A stretch of 64,000 nt of DNA from Emydura subglobosa (GCA_007922225.1 ML679962.1:36967863-37031862); one strand, 5' to 3'; numbered from the stretch's first letter, positions 1-13,270 are shown. The notes: a model not told the origin generated them from the sequence alone. Made by a program: numbers and translations.

Positions 1-909
1 TAATTGCACCTACACTGGATTGTGCTGAAATGGCCCAACCCAGCCCTTGTTATTAAGCCCGAGTCCATTGTAATGTCGTTCATATCCAGTGGGATGAGGT
101 GAGATTTGCCTTTCTCCAGGGAGGTGAAGAAAAAGGCGTGGGAAGCATCTGTCTGGGTTTGAGTAGTCCTGCCACTACCTGCCTATATGTGAGAGCGGGG
201 AATTATCGGGCAGGACTGCCCCATTCTAAATTAGTGTCGTTTAAGCTGCTGGTTATCATCTCTGGAATATGGGGTGTGGCCGCTCGGTTTCTGTCAGAAG
301 TGCCTAAAATGCCTCTTTGATATTGACCGCATTAGCAATCGAAATCAGTGAGGTGCAGGTTTTTTCAGCGAAGGTGATGAATCAATGGAGCGAGTGACCT
401 AGGGACGTGTACAGACCTGCTCTAGTGCAGCCAGACATTATGGGCACGATGCAGAAATGAGGTGCTCTGGCCTATGTTGTGGAGAAGGTCAGATCTGGTG
501 ACTGCAGAGGTTCCTTCGGGCCTTCCAGTCTGTGACTCCGGAAATCCTGTGTTTGGCTTGGAAAGACCTGTCCCTGGGACTTTATAATGAGCTTGGAGAT
601 CCGTGATTTTTATATCAGGATAAAGATGATGTATATCCCCACAGGGACATTGGTGGCGTTTTCTCCCTGGGTCAAGGATGACTTTGTTAAATCCGTATTC
701 CAAACATGTTTACTTGGCGAGGCTGTCTCTCAACAGGGGAAATTGACTGCTGTTCTCCTCTCTGCACAGTGGCTTGATGTGTTGGTGACCCTGTACAGCT
801 TTATGAAAGTAGTTTAATGAACAGAGACAAATTCTGCCCTGAGATGCACATGCATAACTTGAGGGCAGCTTTTCCTTGGGGCCCATCACCATGGTTTTGG
901 CACATCTCG

Positions 910-1092
910 GGCATTAATGAACTTAGCCTCACCACACCCTGTGATGTAGGGAAGTATTTTAGTTGTTATCCCCATTTCACAGATGAGTAACTGAGGCACA
1001 AAGAGAGAATGATTTGCCCCGTGTCCCACAGGAGAGTGGGATTGAATCCAGATCTGCTGAGTCCCTGCCCCACAAGGTCCTGCTTCCTTGCC
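910..1092 (-). repeat. MIR-like SINE fragment
   Basis: Read on the + strand, the stretch follows the reverse complement of the MIR consensus. It has the block 'TTATCCCCATTTCACAGATGAG', shifted to 'taactgaggcacaaagag', then 'gggattgaatccagatctg' near 1040, which corresponds to the tRNA-derived B-box region. The copy is old and diverged. The family was identified from memory of the consensus. Confidence 0.75.
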
Positions 1093-4000
1093 CAAGGAAG
1101 GTTAGTTTGAACAGGAAATGGTCTTCCTTGTTCCCCCTTCTGAGAGAGTTCCCCATTCATAAGAATGATTCAGAGCAAAAGAATCGTTTCTTAGGAAATG
1201 CTAACAGCTGAGGACAGGTGTCTGTAGAAGGAAATCCTGAATTTCATGAAAATGTTAGGGTTGGATTCCTAGCAACTTTATTCAGAGCAGTATGTCCCCA
1301 GCTGGGGTTTTCCTCCTAGGGGAATTCACAATGATAAGATGTTATCATCTTAGCCACTCAAAATAGCTTTGGGATTTCCTCTTTGGAAAATCCACATCTT
1401 TCCAATAGAAGGTTTGGGAGCCAAATTCATCCCTAGTGAAAATCTACTGATTTCAGTGAAGTTACATGGAGCCTGATTTTGTTCCCTGATGTCTAGTAGC
1501 TGCTTTGTTTCAGAAGTAACCAGAACTGATGAGAAGCGCGCCCAGGTTTTGAACTCTGTGTGGGAAACTGTGTGTCTTTAAGGGAAGAATGAAAAGGAGT
1601 TGCCTTTTGTTTGTTTGCTGCTTCCCAGAAGGTCTGCAATGAAAACTGCCCCTTCCTTCTGTCCTTCAGTACTCACAGAGCTAAGTAAGTTCACGTGCTG
1701 ATTCCAGCTACTCTACTTGTTTTACGCCAATTCAGGACAACAGAAGAGTGCACTTCCTCTGCCTTGGCGTTCCCAAAGACTGTGACAATGGAGGCAGGCT
1801 TGGATAATTTTTCCTGTCAGAACAAGAAGGGCGGGTCCACCTTCTGGATGCAAACTAAATTCTTCAAAGCAGGAAGGATTATATGAGACTCAACAGCAGA
1901 ACAAATCCCACATGATCGGCAAGCTGACAAACACCATGTCTGCTTAACTGGGATGTTTGCCATAGCCTGGATTCGGTGTAGTCAGTGTATGTTAATAGCT
2001 CCAAACAATAACTGTGCCCCAGACGTTTTAAAATGCAGTTCCATCCTGAAAAGCAGCTCTGTAAAACCAGCATCCAAGAGGGCAGGTTTTCACCATGCTT
2101 CCTGAAACCGTGTGGCCTTCCCTTGGCTTTCATTTAAACTCTGTTCCCACTCCCCTGTGCTGGTGTTCTTTGTCAGCAAGAGGCAGGTTCTGTATCGAGC
2201 CAATGAGCACGGAGCACTGCAGCGCCCTTTTAAAGGCATTGTTCCGGAGAGCAGGCCTGCCATGTCTGCCGTGGTCTGCACACCTGCTAACATAGTTTGC
2301 AGGTGTGAGTTGGTGATTGCAAGTGTAAATGTCCTGCTTTGAGGTCTCTTGATCATGTTGCTGTATAGTAGTCACAGTCAGGCTGAGAAGCAAGGGAATG
2401 TTTGACATTTTTAATCACATTTTACAAAATGCTCCAGATGGAGCTTATTTGTGCAGCTATGCAAGTTACAACATGAAATGGAGCATCGCCCCAGCACAGT
2501 GTATTTATAGCTGCCTCTGGGTATATCCCACTAAGGAGATCAGATAGAGGCCAAGTAAGACAATGCTGTGCTAGTTAAAATCTTACCCTTCCTTGGGTTT
2601 CTGTGGTCTATGATACTGAAGGCAAGTTTTGGAAGCCCAAACCAAATCTTAATTGTTGGCTTCATTGGGGCTGGGAAACAGTACATCTAAAGCAAGTCAG
2701 CTTCATAGTTTGTACAGTTTGGAAGCTGTTTGGGACCTATTTTTACATGTCTCTATAGCCAACATTTATTCATCATAAATTGAGCAGTCTGCCTCATTGA
2801 GGGAGGAGCACAGCTGCACCTTACTCATAATAATAACATAGCTAGTGTCCTTCTGTGTAAGCACTTAAGATCACCAGAAGGGGAATGTTTGCTGAGCAGC
2901 AGGAGATTTTACACCCTCGCTTTACATCACTGATACCAGTAAACAAGGTCGTCTTTGAGCCAACAGTTTCTCTTCCACTAAATGACCGTCTGGCGTCATC
3001 AGGCACAAGGACTCTCCAGCTAGTTGCATTCATCTCTGTGTGCCTAGCCTCCATCTCCGAGTCCCACATCATCTTGAGGATGTGCCCTCCACATTAATTT
3101 GCAACGTTTTTGAATCCTGCCTTTCGATCTCATTGTTTCTGGCCTCTCTAAAACAGAACCTTTTCCTGGGCAGTTCTCAGTAGTGGACTGTGATCAATGT
3201 TGTTACTGTGCCAGATGGGCTCCCCATATGTACCTGCTTAGCGGAGAACCGGCTCATTGTTCTACTTAACACTGCTTCTGCATTTATACAGGAGTTCCCG
3301 TTCATTTTCGAATCCTTCCATTCCGGGATCAGAGGCGCTTCCTTTGCTTGGGTCAGTACCAAGCATTTCTGTCTGAGGTGGGACTAGTTTTAGTGCTGTG
3401 TTTATCAAAGCAGCAGACACATTCCCAGCTGCTCCCCTTCGCACCCACAGTGTTTAGGCACCAGCCTTAGCACGGTTTCTATTAGGGAAATTCAGCACAG
3501 CTCCAGATCTGCTAGAAAAATCAACCCTTCATGGTCTGGGCCAAATGCAGGATGCAGAGCGGAAGCACACAACCCGTGCCACTCTGGTACTGTCTGTTTG
3601 CCAGACTCCTGCTCCCACACTGTGCTTTCAAAGGCACTGTCATACCGCTGGGCTCGTTCCTCCACAGCGTCTCACGCCTCAGAAAGCTCCACTCCAGAGC
3701 CCACAGGGAACATTTGTAACTGAGCAGCCCACGTCACTGCCTCTCCAGATGGAGCTGCCGGTGCCCTTGGCAGGCTGGACAACTGAGACTTTCTCTGGGA
3801 AGATGCATTTGTGCTGCTTGTCCACATTGGCACCCCGTCGCTTCCTGCCCGGTTATCCCTCCTGACATCCAAGGTGTCCCGTTATTTGGATCCCAGTGAT
3901 ACGTCCCCGTCCCATCCCCCCTGCCCGGGTCCCTTCTGGGTAACATAAAGCACAGCCCCTAGGTTACCTAAGCACCCTCTGTGTCTCGGCTGGCCAGGCT

Positions 4001-5204
4001 CGCTTGCCTTTCCGTATTCCATTTACCCGAGCTGTTTCCATGGGCGGCTGTGCCCGGTCATCACATAGCCACCGTCTTTTGAGAACTTTTAAAGCTTTTA
4101 TTTCGCCATGCTCAGGGGACGGGGGTTTCTCGTGCAGCACACATTTTGTTTGTCTGCGACTGAGGAAATTTAGATTGTCTCCTTCATTCCATGTAGTTTG
4201 GTTAGCTGCTAATTTAAGCTGCTCTCCCCACTCAATCTATTCACAGTACGCTTCACTGCCCGGCTCCCAAAGAAGCAGGGTGCTGCATCTACCTCTCCTG
4301 AGCCTCCCCATCGAGAACCTCCTTCCCGGCAGCCGCTTCGCTTTGCTGTCCTTGCTTTTATTATTGATGAGCCAGCAGTGTTCACTGCTGTCAGTCTGTA
4401 GCACCTTGGCGCCAGATGTAACCTATTTCCCTGTGCAGGACTTTCTGCTAGTGCCTGTGGAGGCTGCATTTAAAAAACCAAATGTCTACGAGGGGTGCTG
4501 CCCCCTGAACTGCAGTACTTCAAGAATGGGGTAAGAGAAAAAAATCAGTGAGTGCTGGCGTTCCGGATCAAGCTCATCTGCTTTAGAACATATGAGGCCT
4601 TGTGCAGATAACAAACTCCCCTGGCTTGCTCACTCACTCACTCTCACACACGCACACACTAACAAGAAAGGATCGCCTCAGTTTCCTAAACCTCATTGCT
4701 CTGGTGTCTTCCATGTTCTGAAGTTGGCTGTGCACGTTAGCAGTTGTGGCCTTATTTATATAGTGGCCTGTGTATGCTAGGTGGGTTCGCTGATCCAAAG
4801 CCTATTTGTTCATGCCCAAAAGCCCGTCCAAACTGAACAGACTGTACTCTCCCAGGGAAGTGCGTGCCAAAAGCCCTTTGCAATGCCAGCTCATCCAGTG
4901 GACCCAATTTATAGAGACAGTTAGTTGGGAGGTCTAATAAGCTTTAAAACAATCTGAAGGGGGGAGCATTTTCAGCCTGACGTTCAGGAGCTGTGCCGAG
5001 CTGCTCCTGTGGACGTTAATGAGCGTCTCAGAGCTCTAGCCTTGTACGTATTACACTGAAACTTTAGCTCCCCTAGGGTATAAGGGCTACAAGTTTCCAA
5101 AAGCAGGACATCTGGCCATGCACTGGAGAGACATGAGAGGATACACAGTTACAGTACCCCTAAAGCACTCGAAACTTCCTCCTGGCCTGACCCTGTTCCC
5201 CGCA

Positions 5205-5326
5205 CTAAGACGACAATGCAGTTTCCCTGTCTGTAAAAGAGGTGTAATGCTGCTTTCCTCCTTTGTGAAGCACTTTGAGACTGACTGACGAAAAGTGCTA
5301 GGTCAGAGCTAGGAGGTGGTATTATT
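5205..5326 (+). repeat. MIR-like SINE fragment
   Basis: The segment contains 'cagtttccctgtctgtaaaa' followed by 'tgtgaagcactttgaga', 'aaaagtgctaggtc' and a terminal 'ggtattattaatt'. This is the order of the 3' half of MIR or a related CORE-SINE. It is diverged and has no clear target duplication. Confidence 0.7.
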
Positions 5327-7680
5327 AATTAATCACATGAGTGGGAGGCCTAGGACTAAGCTGTCAATGAGGATCTCAAGGAGAGACCCTTGAGTCCAGA
5401 TGTTTGGAACATGCAAGTTGTCATGATCCGGAATTGACTGTGTAAAAGGAATTTGTTGGAATTACGTCAGGAAGGAATCTGGCACAGTGAGCTTGCACAG
5501 ATTTAAAGAGAGACCAAATTTGGCCAGCAAAGTCTTTGTTACTGGTAAAGATGCAGGAGCCAGGCAATTAGAATAGCCATCTTTTTCACTTGCAAAACAC
5601 AATCAGTCTAGACCTGTCATTTTTACCGGGCACATTTCAGGGCACTAACGCCCTTCACATTGACAAGGGCCCACTTCGACTTAGGTCACAAATTAAATGA
5701 ATCTGTAATATCAGCTGCTGCTCTAGTTGTTTCTATGCAACAAAGCCAACACACAGTTGGGCCTAATTTAATATTCTTCCCCCGTCTCTAGGAAGGTGAG
5801 GCCAAGGACAGGATTTGTCCTGCAAGCCATGACTGAGGTTGATTGGACAGGCTACTTGAGAAGGCTTGCAGTGTACGTGGCCAGGGCTAATGGCATCAGT
5901 CTCTCGTTTTCATGCGCACTGTGGGGTGCTGGAAGGTAGCCGGTTGCCTGCAGCAGGGCAGGAGTGGGAACTTGCAGATGTTCAAGTGAAAATGAATGGG
6001 AAGCTTCTTGAGTTTCAGTCTGAGCCCTAGGGCAGGGCGGGGAGGAGCGATATAATTTTCAGTAAGTGGCGCTGGCGTGTGGAATTTATAGAGGCAGCAG
6101 CCGTTGTTATGAGAACTTGAGAACTGTGTGGTGGATGCCATCCTGAGAATTGGGTAAACGAATAGCCATGTCACTCACAGCAATTGAGAGAGAGACGTCC
6201 CATGGCACACACCCCTCTGTGCAGGGGTGCAGGCACGCATGTGTGTACGTGTATTCAATCCCGCCACGCTCTGCTGTGCTCAGGACCAGGAGGGTGAGGG
6301 TTGGGCAGAGGTGATGTGACACCACCTTTGAGTTCCCCTGAAAACACTGGGGGGTGAGGTGCGCATGACGGAGAGCTCCACACCCCAGGGAATTCTGAGT
6401 ACTTTGGGGAAATCCCTTGGTAGTAGCGTAACCCAGCTTTGCCACCGGAGCAGTGCGAAGGGGCCATAATGGACCAGCGACTCTGCCTCTATACATGGGG
6501 GAGGGAGGAGAGAGAGAGAACATGAGCTGGACCCAACAGGGAGTAGTGTTTCTGAATCATTTTGCATGGACATTTGCCACTGCCCTTAATCTGGACGTTT
6601 TTGACCCCTCAGTTTTGCTTTTCCACACAATTCCATGGGACGGCTGGTTTTCGCATTGAGAAGATGCAAGCTTCACCATTTCAAGGTCTCCTTTGCTCAG
6701 CATGCACCCATATTTGTTTGGAAATCGGCTGCTTTTCATGAGAGAAGGGGCCTGGTTTGCATGAAGGATCTGCAGATATAGTGTGTTTTTCAGGGAACTG
6801 GGCCCGTTTTCCAGTTCCTAAAGGAACCCCTTTGCCAGTTGTTTCAATGGGAATTTTTCATCCCACTCATGTATTCCTCCCAGCCACTGCCATGTGTTCC
6901 AGCCCCATTGCCTCCCGACTAGAACCATGGGCACCTGCACTGCACTCCGGGCGTGCTGGCTTTCCCTACCCTGCTCCATCCGGAAAGAACATCCTTCCTT
7001 CATCTCTGAAACGTGGACTCTGGGCGGCACATCCTTGGCTCAGCCGACTTGCAAAGCAGTCATAGAGCAGCTATAAACTTGGCTTAAAGGCTCCCCCTAA
7101 GGGTATCCCCTGCATGGGGGACGTAGCAACCTCCACACTGCGCTCCTTGCTGGCCAGGATTTCCATTAGACTCCCAGCTCCAGCAGTCATGGACAGCTGG
7201 TGTGAAGCACGTCAGCACCGATTTTGCACACATCTAAGCACACGTGGGCTGGGAAATTTGGGCCACCGTGGATGAGTGTGCCCATAAAACAAAGGCTGGG
7301 TCAAGTTCCAGCCTGGTGCTAGTGGAATTGTGCGTCTTTTAAAAGCGGGTTAACAAGGTAAACACCAACAGACGTTTAACAAGCACCACTATAATTACAA
7401 GCGCGTCTAAAAATAAAACCAGTCTGTTGTGTGCTGTGCCTTCCACGGGCTTGGGGAGCCATGCATTTCGAGATTCTTAAAGAGCTTTTCTAGCACAACA
7501 AAAGGTAGTGTGTGGCTGGGAGCCACAGAGAATTGAAATAGGAAAGAAAATGATTTATTGAAGGGCTGTGTGCTGAAATAGCCACAGGTGTAATCATTAA
7601 AATCTCCCATTGACTTTGATGGGTCTTGGATCAGGCCCCAACATGGTGTGGACCCAAAGGAAGAAAACTGGAAGCATCTC

Positions 7681-7710
7681 TTAGAGAGGGAGAATTTTTT
7701 TTTTTTTAGC
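7681..7710. repeat. Short poly-T tract
   Basis: A run of about 13 T follows 'gagaattt' inside the first intron. It is simple sequence with no attached element that I can recognise. Confidence 0.5.
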
Positions 7711-8335
7711 TCTGCTGGATTGACGATGTTGGCTTCACTGATTTAGCATTCTGTATCGACTCATTCTGAGAGAGAGAGTGGGGTGTATTTGGGGAAATGA
7801 CCCCTCGCACCTAACCCTACGATGGTCCTAGAGAATATAAAATGCCACTGGCCGTCACCATAAGTGTGCAGAAGTGGAGTCATTCTAGATAGCTGTTAAG
7901 TCGGGTTGATGTTACCTGGAGCAAAGGAGAGTAGATAATTTATTCCAGTTCACAACACAACAGCTAGTGTGTGAAAGTGTGAGTGTGAGGGAACTGCAAG
8001 AAACAAAATATACCCATGCAGCTTTTCAGAAACTGTCATAATTGAAAGAGAACTTTGAGTATGAAAAAGCGAAAGGAAAGATGGCTGCATCTGTGTGTGT
8101 GTGCGTGTTTGTGTGCCTGAGAGCGTGTGTGCAGGGATGTGCATGTGCTTGTGATTTTTTTGCTGTAGGCTCGTTTTTCATTGCTGAAGAGTGATTCCAG
8201 CTGCCTGCAGTAGAATCGGAGATTTGCAAGAGTGCAAGTAGGGTTTTGTCATAACCACCAGTTTACACTAAAGACGACTGATGACATGGAGGAGGAGAAC
8301 GATGGTGATTACAAGCCCTGTACCGATCTCATTCT

Positions 8336-8406
8336 GGGCCTGATCCAAAGCCTGCTGAAATCTGTGGAAAGACTCCCATTGCCTTCTGCAGGCTTTGGAT
8401 TGGGTC
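8336..8406. repeat. Palindromic hairpin repeat, 'GGCCTGATCC' family
   Basis: The left end reads 'gggcctgatccaaagcc' and the right end 'ggctttggattgggtc', which are near reverse complements. Between them is the typical 'ctgtggaaagactcccattg' core. Related copies lie at 9581-9652, 14758-14828, 31392-31447 and 60360-60433. The shape, a short non-coding palindrome, suggests a MITE-like element, common in turtles and crocodilians as I recall. No transposase is present. Confidence 0.7.
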
Positions 8407-8892
8407 TCTGTGCAATGCCAGATATGTGTGCCAATAATAGTTTCAGTGCGAGGAGCATAGATGTTGGTAATGATATGGATCCCAAGCTTACAGGATGCTT
8501 AACACGTTAGGGGATTGGGCCCATTGAGGGGTCAGGTAAAGGAGAAATTCATCTGGGAGAAACTGGTTGGGAGTGAGATGACTGGTTAATTTGGGCCTGC
8601 TGATTGTTGGCCTGCACTTTTAATTGTGTTGTTAAACTATTGAGATCATCGATACTCTTTGTTCTTACAAATAAGTCTTTTCTTTAGAATATGTCATGTA
8701 TGTGTGAGTCAATAGAAACTAATGGATCACAAGTAAATGACAATCAATGAATAGACTGAAGAGCAAAGCATTTAGATGTTGCTAACCACACTATCTACAA
8801 GGGTTTCTGGTGTTACAAACTAGACTTTGGCCAACATAATCCACAACTGAGCATTGTGGTAATGTTTTTTCTTTCCTTTTTCTTACATACAG

Positions 8893-9093
8893 ACTACGTT
8901 TCCTGTGACTCCATCACTTGCAACTAGTCCCACCATGGCTTTTAGCCCCTACCTGAGTCACGTCTCTCCTGGCATGGGCTTGGTTCCTGCAGAACTTTTA
9001 CCAAATACGCCTGTCCTGGTTTCTGGGAATCCTACTGTTACAGTACCAGGAGGCTCTGCTGGTCAGAAACTGATGCGTACGGATAAACTGGAG
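8893..9093 (+). CDS. MBNL3: MBNL3 exon 3: linker between the two zinc finger pairs (67 codons)
   Basis: The exon starts after a pyrimidine-rich tract ending 'cttacatacag' and ends 'AAACTGGAG|gtattt'. It is exactly 67 codons in phase 0. The translation runs from [20 protein letters not shown] through [22 protein letters not shown] to [10 protein letters not shown]. This is the proline-rich linker of muscleblind-like RNA-binding splicing regulators. It joins zinc fingers 1/2, encoded outside the window, to fingers 3/4 in the next exon. Known MBNL linkers read FPVTPS...MAFNPY...GLVPAEL...QKLMR(T/S)D(K/R)LE, so the match is clear. In MBNL1 this exon is alternatively spliced and affects RNA-binding activity. 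In-frame methionines at 8905 and 8935 could serve as internal starts, but nothing here shows that they do. Confidence 0.95.
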
Positions 9094-10914
9094 GTATTTG
9101 GACTGTAAAACAGAATATTGTGGAAGGGAATTTAAGGGACACAGTGGACAAATTCTGCTCCCCGGTGCAGCAGTGTAAATCCAGAACAACATCTGATCTT
9201 CAGTGCCTGGGTGTCAGTCAGGGCAGAACCTGGCCCGCTGTCTTAGCCAGGCACTCTATTTTGAGGCCCCTCTCTCGGAGTTTAGACGTTTGCTCTGAAA
9301 CAGTTTGCTCACTGTGGGCCCAAGCCAGTCTTCGGAAGTCACTGGAGACTTGCAAACTCGATTTCTTCCTTGATTTCAGGCACTGTGGGGTAGGCCCTAT
9401 CTTTTGCTGGTAGGTCAAAATGAGATCAAATGGCTTTCTGCAAGTGTTACAAATGCCAGGCTTAGATGTGAATGGGTGACCTAGCCTAAGGCAAAACATT
9501 CCTTAGCGATGAGCTAAGTCAGACATGCTTCGAAGAAGAATCTGGACAGGAGGTGACAGCCTCTTCCCTCTTTTCAATTTGGGCCCAATCCAGTTCCTGT
9601 TGAAGTCAATGGAAAGACTCTCACTGAGTTCTAGGGAAGTTGGATCAGGCCCTATGCAAATGGCACTTGCTAAGGTCACAGTGTTAGTTTCGTTTCCATT
9701 CAGACTTACAGCTTCACACTTCTAGGGAGGCCAGGCTGGGTGCGGGGGAGGATGGTGGTTGTGGAGTGTAAGTATAATATTGAATAAACATTTTGAGTAA
9801 AAAGGCATCTTTTCCCGATAAGACACACCCTTGTTGCAGTCAGTGCGTGTTTAGGAGGCCCCCCGGGAGTGGTAATGCTGCATGTGTATTGTAACTGCTT
9901 TTTAAAACCTAGAGAAGGGTTGAGTTTAGACAGAAGATACGTTGTAGGAACTAAGGGCTGATGGGCCAAATTCCACGGGTGTCATAAACAGAGATGAAAA
10001 TGATCTCTCAGGAAGTCAGTGTAAAGAATGTCATTCGGGTGCTTCAGCCGCCACCCTTCTTTATCTTCCACCTTTACACTCTCCTGTGGATTGCTTTTCC
10101 TGCTACAATCCTTTCTTCCCTGCCCCATTAGCATATAACTGAGGTGTAATGGACACCGCCATCATCAGCACATCGGAATTTTGCCCCAGTTAGCGTTTTT
10201 TCTAATTCCTCAGATCAAGGAAATCTTGAAGATCCATTTTACAGAAACCTGGCTCTCTGCCTTTGGAATTGTGTTATTCATAATGTACAAGGAATGGCTT
10301 GTCCTTCCCAAAGATGGCAGTTCTATCCATGCCTTAAGAGCACATTATTGGGTTTTAATTCAGTGTAATCAGACACGTCGTCATGTAATTTGTGGATCAG
10401 AGTCTCATTGTAAAATAAAATGACCAGTCCTTTCTAGGCAGGACCTGTTGCAGATATTGGCAGCATACTCCTTGTACGTTAAATATATCGTTTGAGAGTG
10501 TGCTCTTCTGACCAATATTTTTAAACGATGTGATCTCCGTAAGACAAAAATGGCAGATATATTAAAATATAATGAAGCTTAAAGGTCGGGGTGAAATACT
10601 GGCCCCTGGAAGTCAATGCCAAAACTCCTATCGACTTCAATAGGGCCAGAATTTACCCTGGGAGGTTTACATTCTATCTGTGTCCTGCTCCCATGGTTAA
10701 TGTTCTAGACAGCCCAGATCATGATGCTGCACCCGTATTGATGTTGAGTAGCCCATGAGTTTATGTAAGTGCTACCCAGCAGGGGTGAGGGACATAGAGT
10801 GAGAAGCACAGCTTTGATTAGTGTAATGCAGCCCGCTGTCTTGACACCCCTTGATGAACAAACTGAGAGGAGGCTAACTGAATGTCGTGCTCAACGATGT
10901 GACTTTCTTTTAAG
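9094..10914 (+). other. MBNL3: MBNL3 intron
   Basis: Bounded by donor 'gag|gtattt' and acceptor 'cttttaag|GTT'. It contains a hairpin repeat at 9581-9652 and unassigned sequence. Around 10600-10660 there is a 'gtcaatgccaaaactcctat / cgacttcaatagggcc' palindromic remnant of the same kind as other short hairpin repeats. No other exon is recognised. Confidence 0.75.
9581..9652. repeat. Palindromic hairpin repeat, 'GGCCTGATCC' family
   Basis: The ends 'gggcccaatccag' and 'gttggatcaggcc' are near reverse complements around a 'gaagtcaatggaaagactct' core. It is the same family as 8336-8406. Confidence 0.65.
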
Positions 10915-11151
10915 GTTTGCCGAGAGTTTCAGCGTGGAAATTGCACACGTGGTGAGAATGATTGCCGTTATGCTCACCCCATAGATATTGCAATGATAGA
11001 CACAAATGAAAACACTGTTACAGTTTGCATGGATTACATCAAAGGCCGATGCTCTAGGGAGAAATGCAAGTACTTTCATCCCCCTGCACACCTGCAAGCC
11101 AAAATCAAGGCAGCTCAACACCAGGTGAACCAGACAGCTGCAGCTGCAATG
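10915..11151 (+). CDS. MBNL3: MBNL3 exon 4: zinc fingers 3 and 4 (79 codons)
   Basis: The exon begins after 'ctttcttttaag' and ends 'GCTGCAATG|gtaagg'. It holds 79 codons in phase 0 at both ends. Two tandem CCCH fingers are visible. Finger 3 is [21 protein letters not shown], with spacing C-X7-C-X6-C-X3-H at exon residues 2, 10, 17 and 21. Finger 4 is [19 protein letters not shown], with spacing C-X7-C-X4-C-X3-H at residues 38, 46, 51 and 55. All eight zinc ligands are intact. In the MBNL family these fingers bind YGCY motifs in pre-mRNA and expanded CUG/CCUG repeats. The conserved tail [15 protein letters not shown] follows finger 4. RYAHP, where MBNL1 and MBNL2 have RFAHP, supports MBNL3; the following [11 protein letters not shown] is intermediate between paralogues. 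Paralogue assignment rests on memory of the human proteins. Confidence 0.97.
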
Positions 11152-11844
11152 GTAAGGGCATGACCTGCCGCATCAAGCCATAGAGCCATTATGCAAAGAT
11201 TTGATATATGCAGTAAGTAGAAAAGTGATGCTAAATATTTGGAAAAGGCTTAGTGATGAGCTGAATGTGTGTCCATCTGTCCATCCCTTCATTGTACTCG
11301 GTGTAGCATGATGCACTGGATGATGCATCGCATCTCATTGTTTGGGGACGTGATGGCAAAGCACATGGTCTTCCGACATGACGTTACGGAGTGAAATGCA
11401 TCAAACATTAATGCAACTTCACTACCGATGAACACAGACTTTTCCCTGTGCAAGCCTTGGCTACCGTTTTAGTTGGAATAGTGTGCAAAGACAGTCTCCT
11501 AAACAGAGACTGCAAATGTCATTACAGACTGGCTGGGTAATACACATGCCCCATTCAAGTCAATGGCAAAATTCCTGTTGACTTCAGTGGGGCCAGGATT
11601 TCACCCACTGAGTCTAGAAAATTAAGCCACAGCGTGCCATCACTAAGGTTCTGTTCTATGAGGTGATGATTCCCTCAAGTCAAGGGGAGATGAAGTTGCT
11701 CAATAGCTATAAAGAGGTGCTCAGCACCGGACAGGATCAGGTCCTAAGTGCATTTTGATTGGAGTCTTTGCTTCCCAAAGCAGCATAGTGATAGATAAAG
11801 GTCTGAAAACAAGCCAAGGGAGCGTAGTACTCGTGGGCACGTCC

Positions 11845-11915
11845 TCAGCGAGTGTAAATGGATGCAGCTCTGTTGATTTCACTGGAACAGCTTCCATTTA
11901 CACAGGTGAGGGTCT
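11845..11915. repeat. Palindromic hairpin repeat, 'tttacac' family
   Basis: The left arm 'ctcagcgagtgtaaatgg' pairs with the right arm 'ccatttacacaggtgagg' around a 'gttgatttcactgga' core. It is a MITE-like short palindrome. Related copies lie at 22197-22265 and 27010-27098. Confidence 0.6.
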
Positions 11916-12848
11916 GGTGCCATAAGTACATTTCAAAAAGCTGCAAAGCCCAGTTGCAGAGGTGAGGTGCTGTTTCGGGGGGAGGAGTTACTACTAGTCT
12001 ACATTCTTGTATGGATCATTAATATTTAAAAAGGCTGCTGCTTTTGCTGATTTAGAAATGCTAATGAATTAAGGCTAATTGGCTTTTATGGAGCAACATT
12101 CCCTACAGATAGTGAAAGAGGGTACTTTCCATTCAGGATGGAAAATAATGCAAAAACTGGAAGCAATTATCCTTCAGGCACTAAGCAATATTACCTTTAT
12201 GCCCTGGATTATGTAAATAAAACAGCTAACCACCTGGTAGATTCGATATTACCTGGAAGGATTTATATGAGGAACCAATTGATATAACAGTATTTATCTG
12301 CCCTACATAGTTTATTTGTAAAAAGGGAGGGGAGTAGCAATTCCTCATTTTTATTTTTTTGTTGAAAGAGCAGCTCTGGTCCAATCAGGTCTTTGGACGG
12401 GGAAATATAAACTCGTATGTTCTTTACAAATGAAGCTTTACTTTTGACTAGTTACCGAGGACACTTATATTAAACTAAAGCCGATGCATGTTTTATTCAT
12501 GCTGCTGGCTTCTGTTACAAATGTAATTAACCCTGTTTGTATGCCATTAACTAGTACCTTTAAAATATTTATTGATTGCTTGTTGCAACACCCTTACTAC
12601 TGAAACAGTTTCCATTATTCATTCACTTCCAGAGGTTTGATGCATTTCTTGTATCTGTTGAGGATAATACTTTTAAAAAGAAAAGAATGGTTTCTGATCT
12701 TTCCTCAAGAATCACAGATGGCGTAAAGCATCTGAACAAGCCCCCGTCGAGTAGATTTTGGATCCGTTTATCTCTGAAAAGTTCAGGAAGATCTAGCTGA
12801 AGGGCTCATATTGTGGGCACTTAATGCACAAGTAATTTTACTCACTTG

Positions 12849-12960
12849 GGGCCTGATCCAACTCCACTGAAATCATTGGGATTAGAATCAGGCTGTTGGG
12901 CCCCAATTCAGAAAATCACTTAAGCATGTGCAGAGGCACCTTTCCTGAGCAGGGATGCCT
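12849..12960. repeat. Adjacent fragments of short palindromic repeats
   Basis: A 'gggcctgatccaactccactg ... attagaatcagg' hairpin (12849-12893) is followed directly by 'ggccccaattcagaaaatca / cttaagcatgtgc'. The latter looks like one arm of another palindromic repeat of the kind common in turtles and crocodilians. Both are degraded. Confidence 0.55.
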
Positions 12961-13270
12961 TCCTTGCCAGGACCAGTCCCCCTGACTCACGTGTGCTATG
13001 TAGTTGCAGAGTCAAGCCCTAAGTCTACCACTCCGATCCATATCATTGAACAATGCATGAAAAATATGATTTAAAAAAAAAAAAATCCAGCTCCTGCTGC
13101 TAACTCTGAAGTTGCTATATCGTGAGTCAGTGAAATGATTTTAGGTCAAATGCTTTCTGTGATCTGTGAGGGGGTATTTCTTTTACCTTAAAGATTACCA
13201 GGATGAAATAGCTGACTAATAGAGTTAGTCCAATTAACTGTAGCAAACACCCCATGTTGTGCATGCCTAG

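Larger units (their letters stand above)
1..8892 (+). other. MBNL3: MBNL3 intron upstream of the linker exon (3' part)
   Basis: No convincing exon is seen here. The stretch precedes a strong acceptor at 8891-8892, so it is read as the intron that follows the zinc finger 1/2 exon, which lies outside the window to the left. It contains two MIR-like SINE fragments, a (CA)-rich tract near 4622-4670, a TG-rich tract near 8090-8150 and a hairpin repeat at 8336-8406. Open frames in it, including one of 176 codons at 4004-4534, show no recognisable protein similarity and look like chance. Confidence 0.7.

Noticed and set aside
4004..4534. 176-codon plus-strand frame in the first intron
   Set aside because: No recognisable similarity. 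Composition looks like random translation of C/T-rich intron sequence.
10915..11151. Assignment to MBNL1 or MBNL2 rather than MBNL3
   Set aside because: Finger 3 has RYAHP, exon 6 has [11 protein letters not shown], exon 8 has [11 protein letters not shown] and the C-termini are SMFVSQM and LKF, all nearer to MBNL3 as I recall it. The 36-nt exon alone would point to MBNL1.
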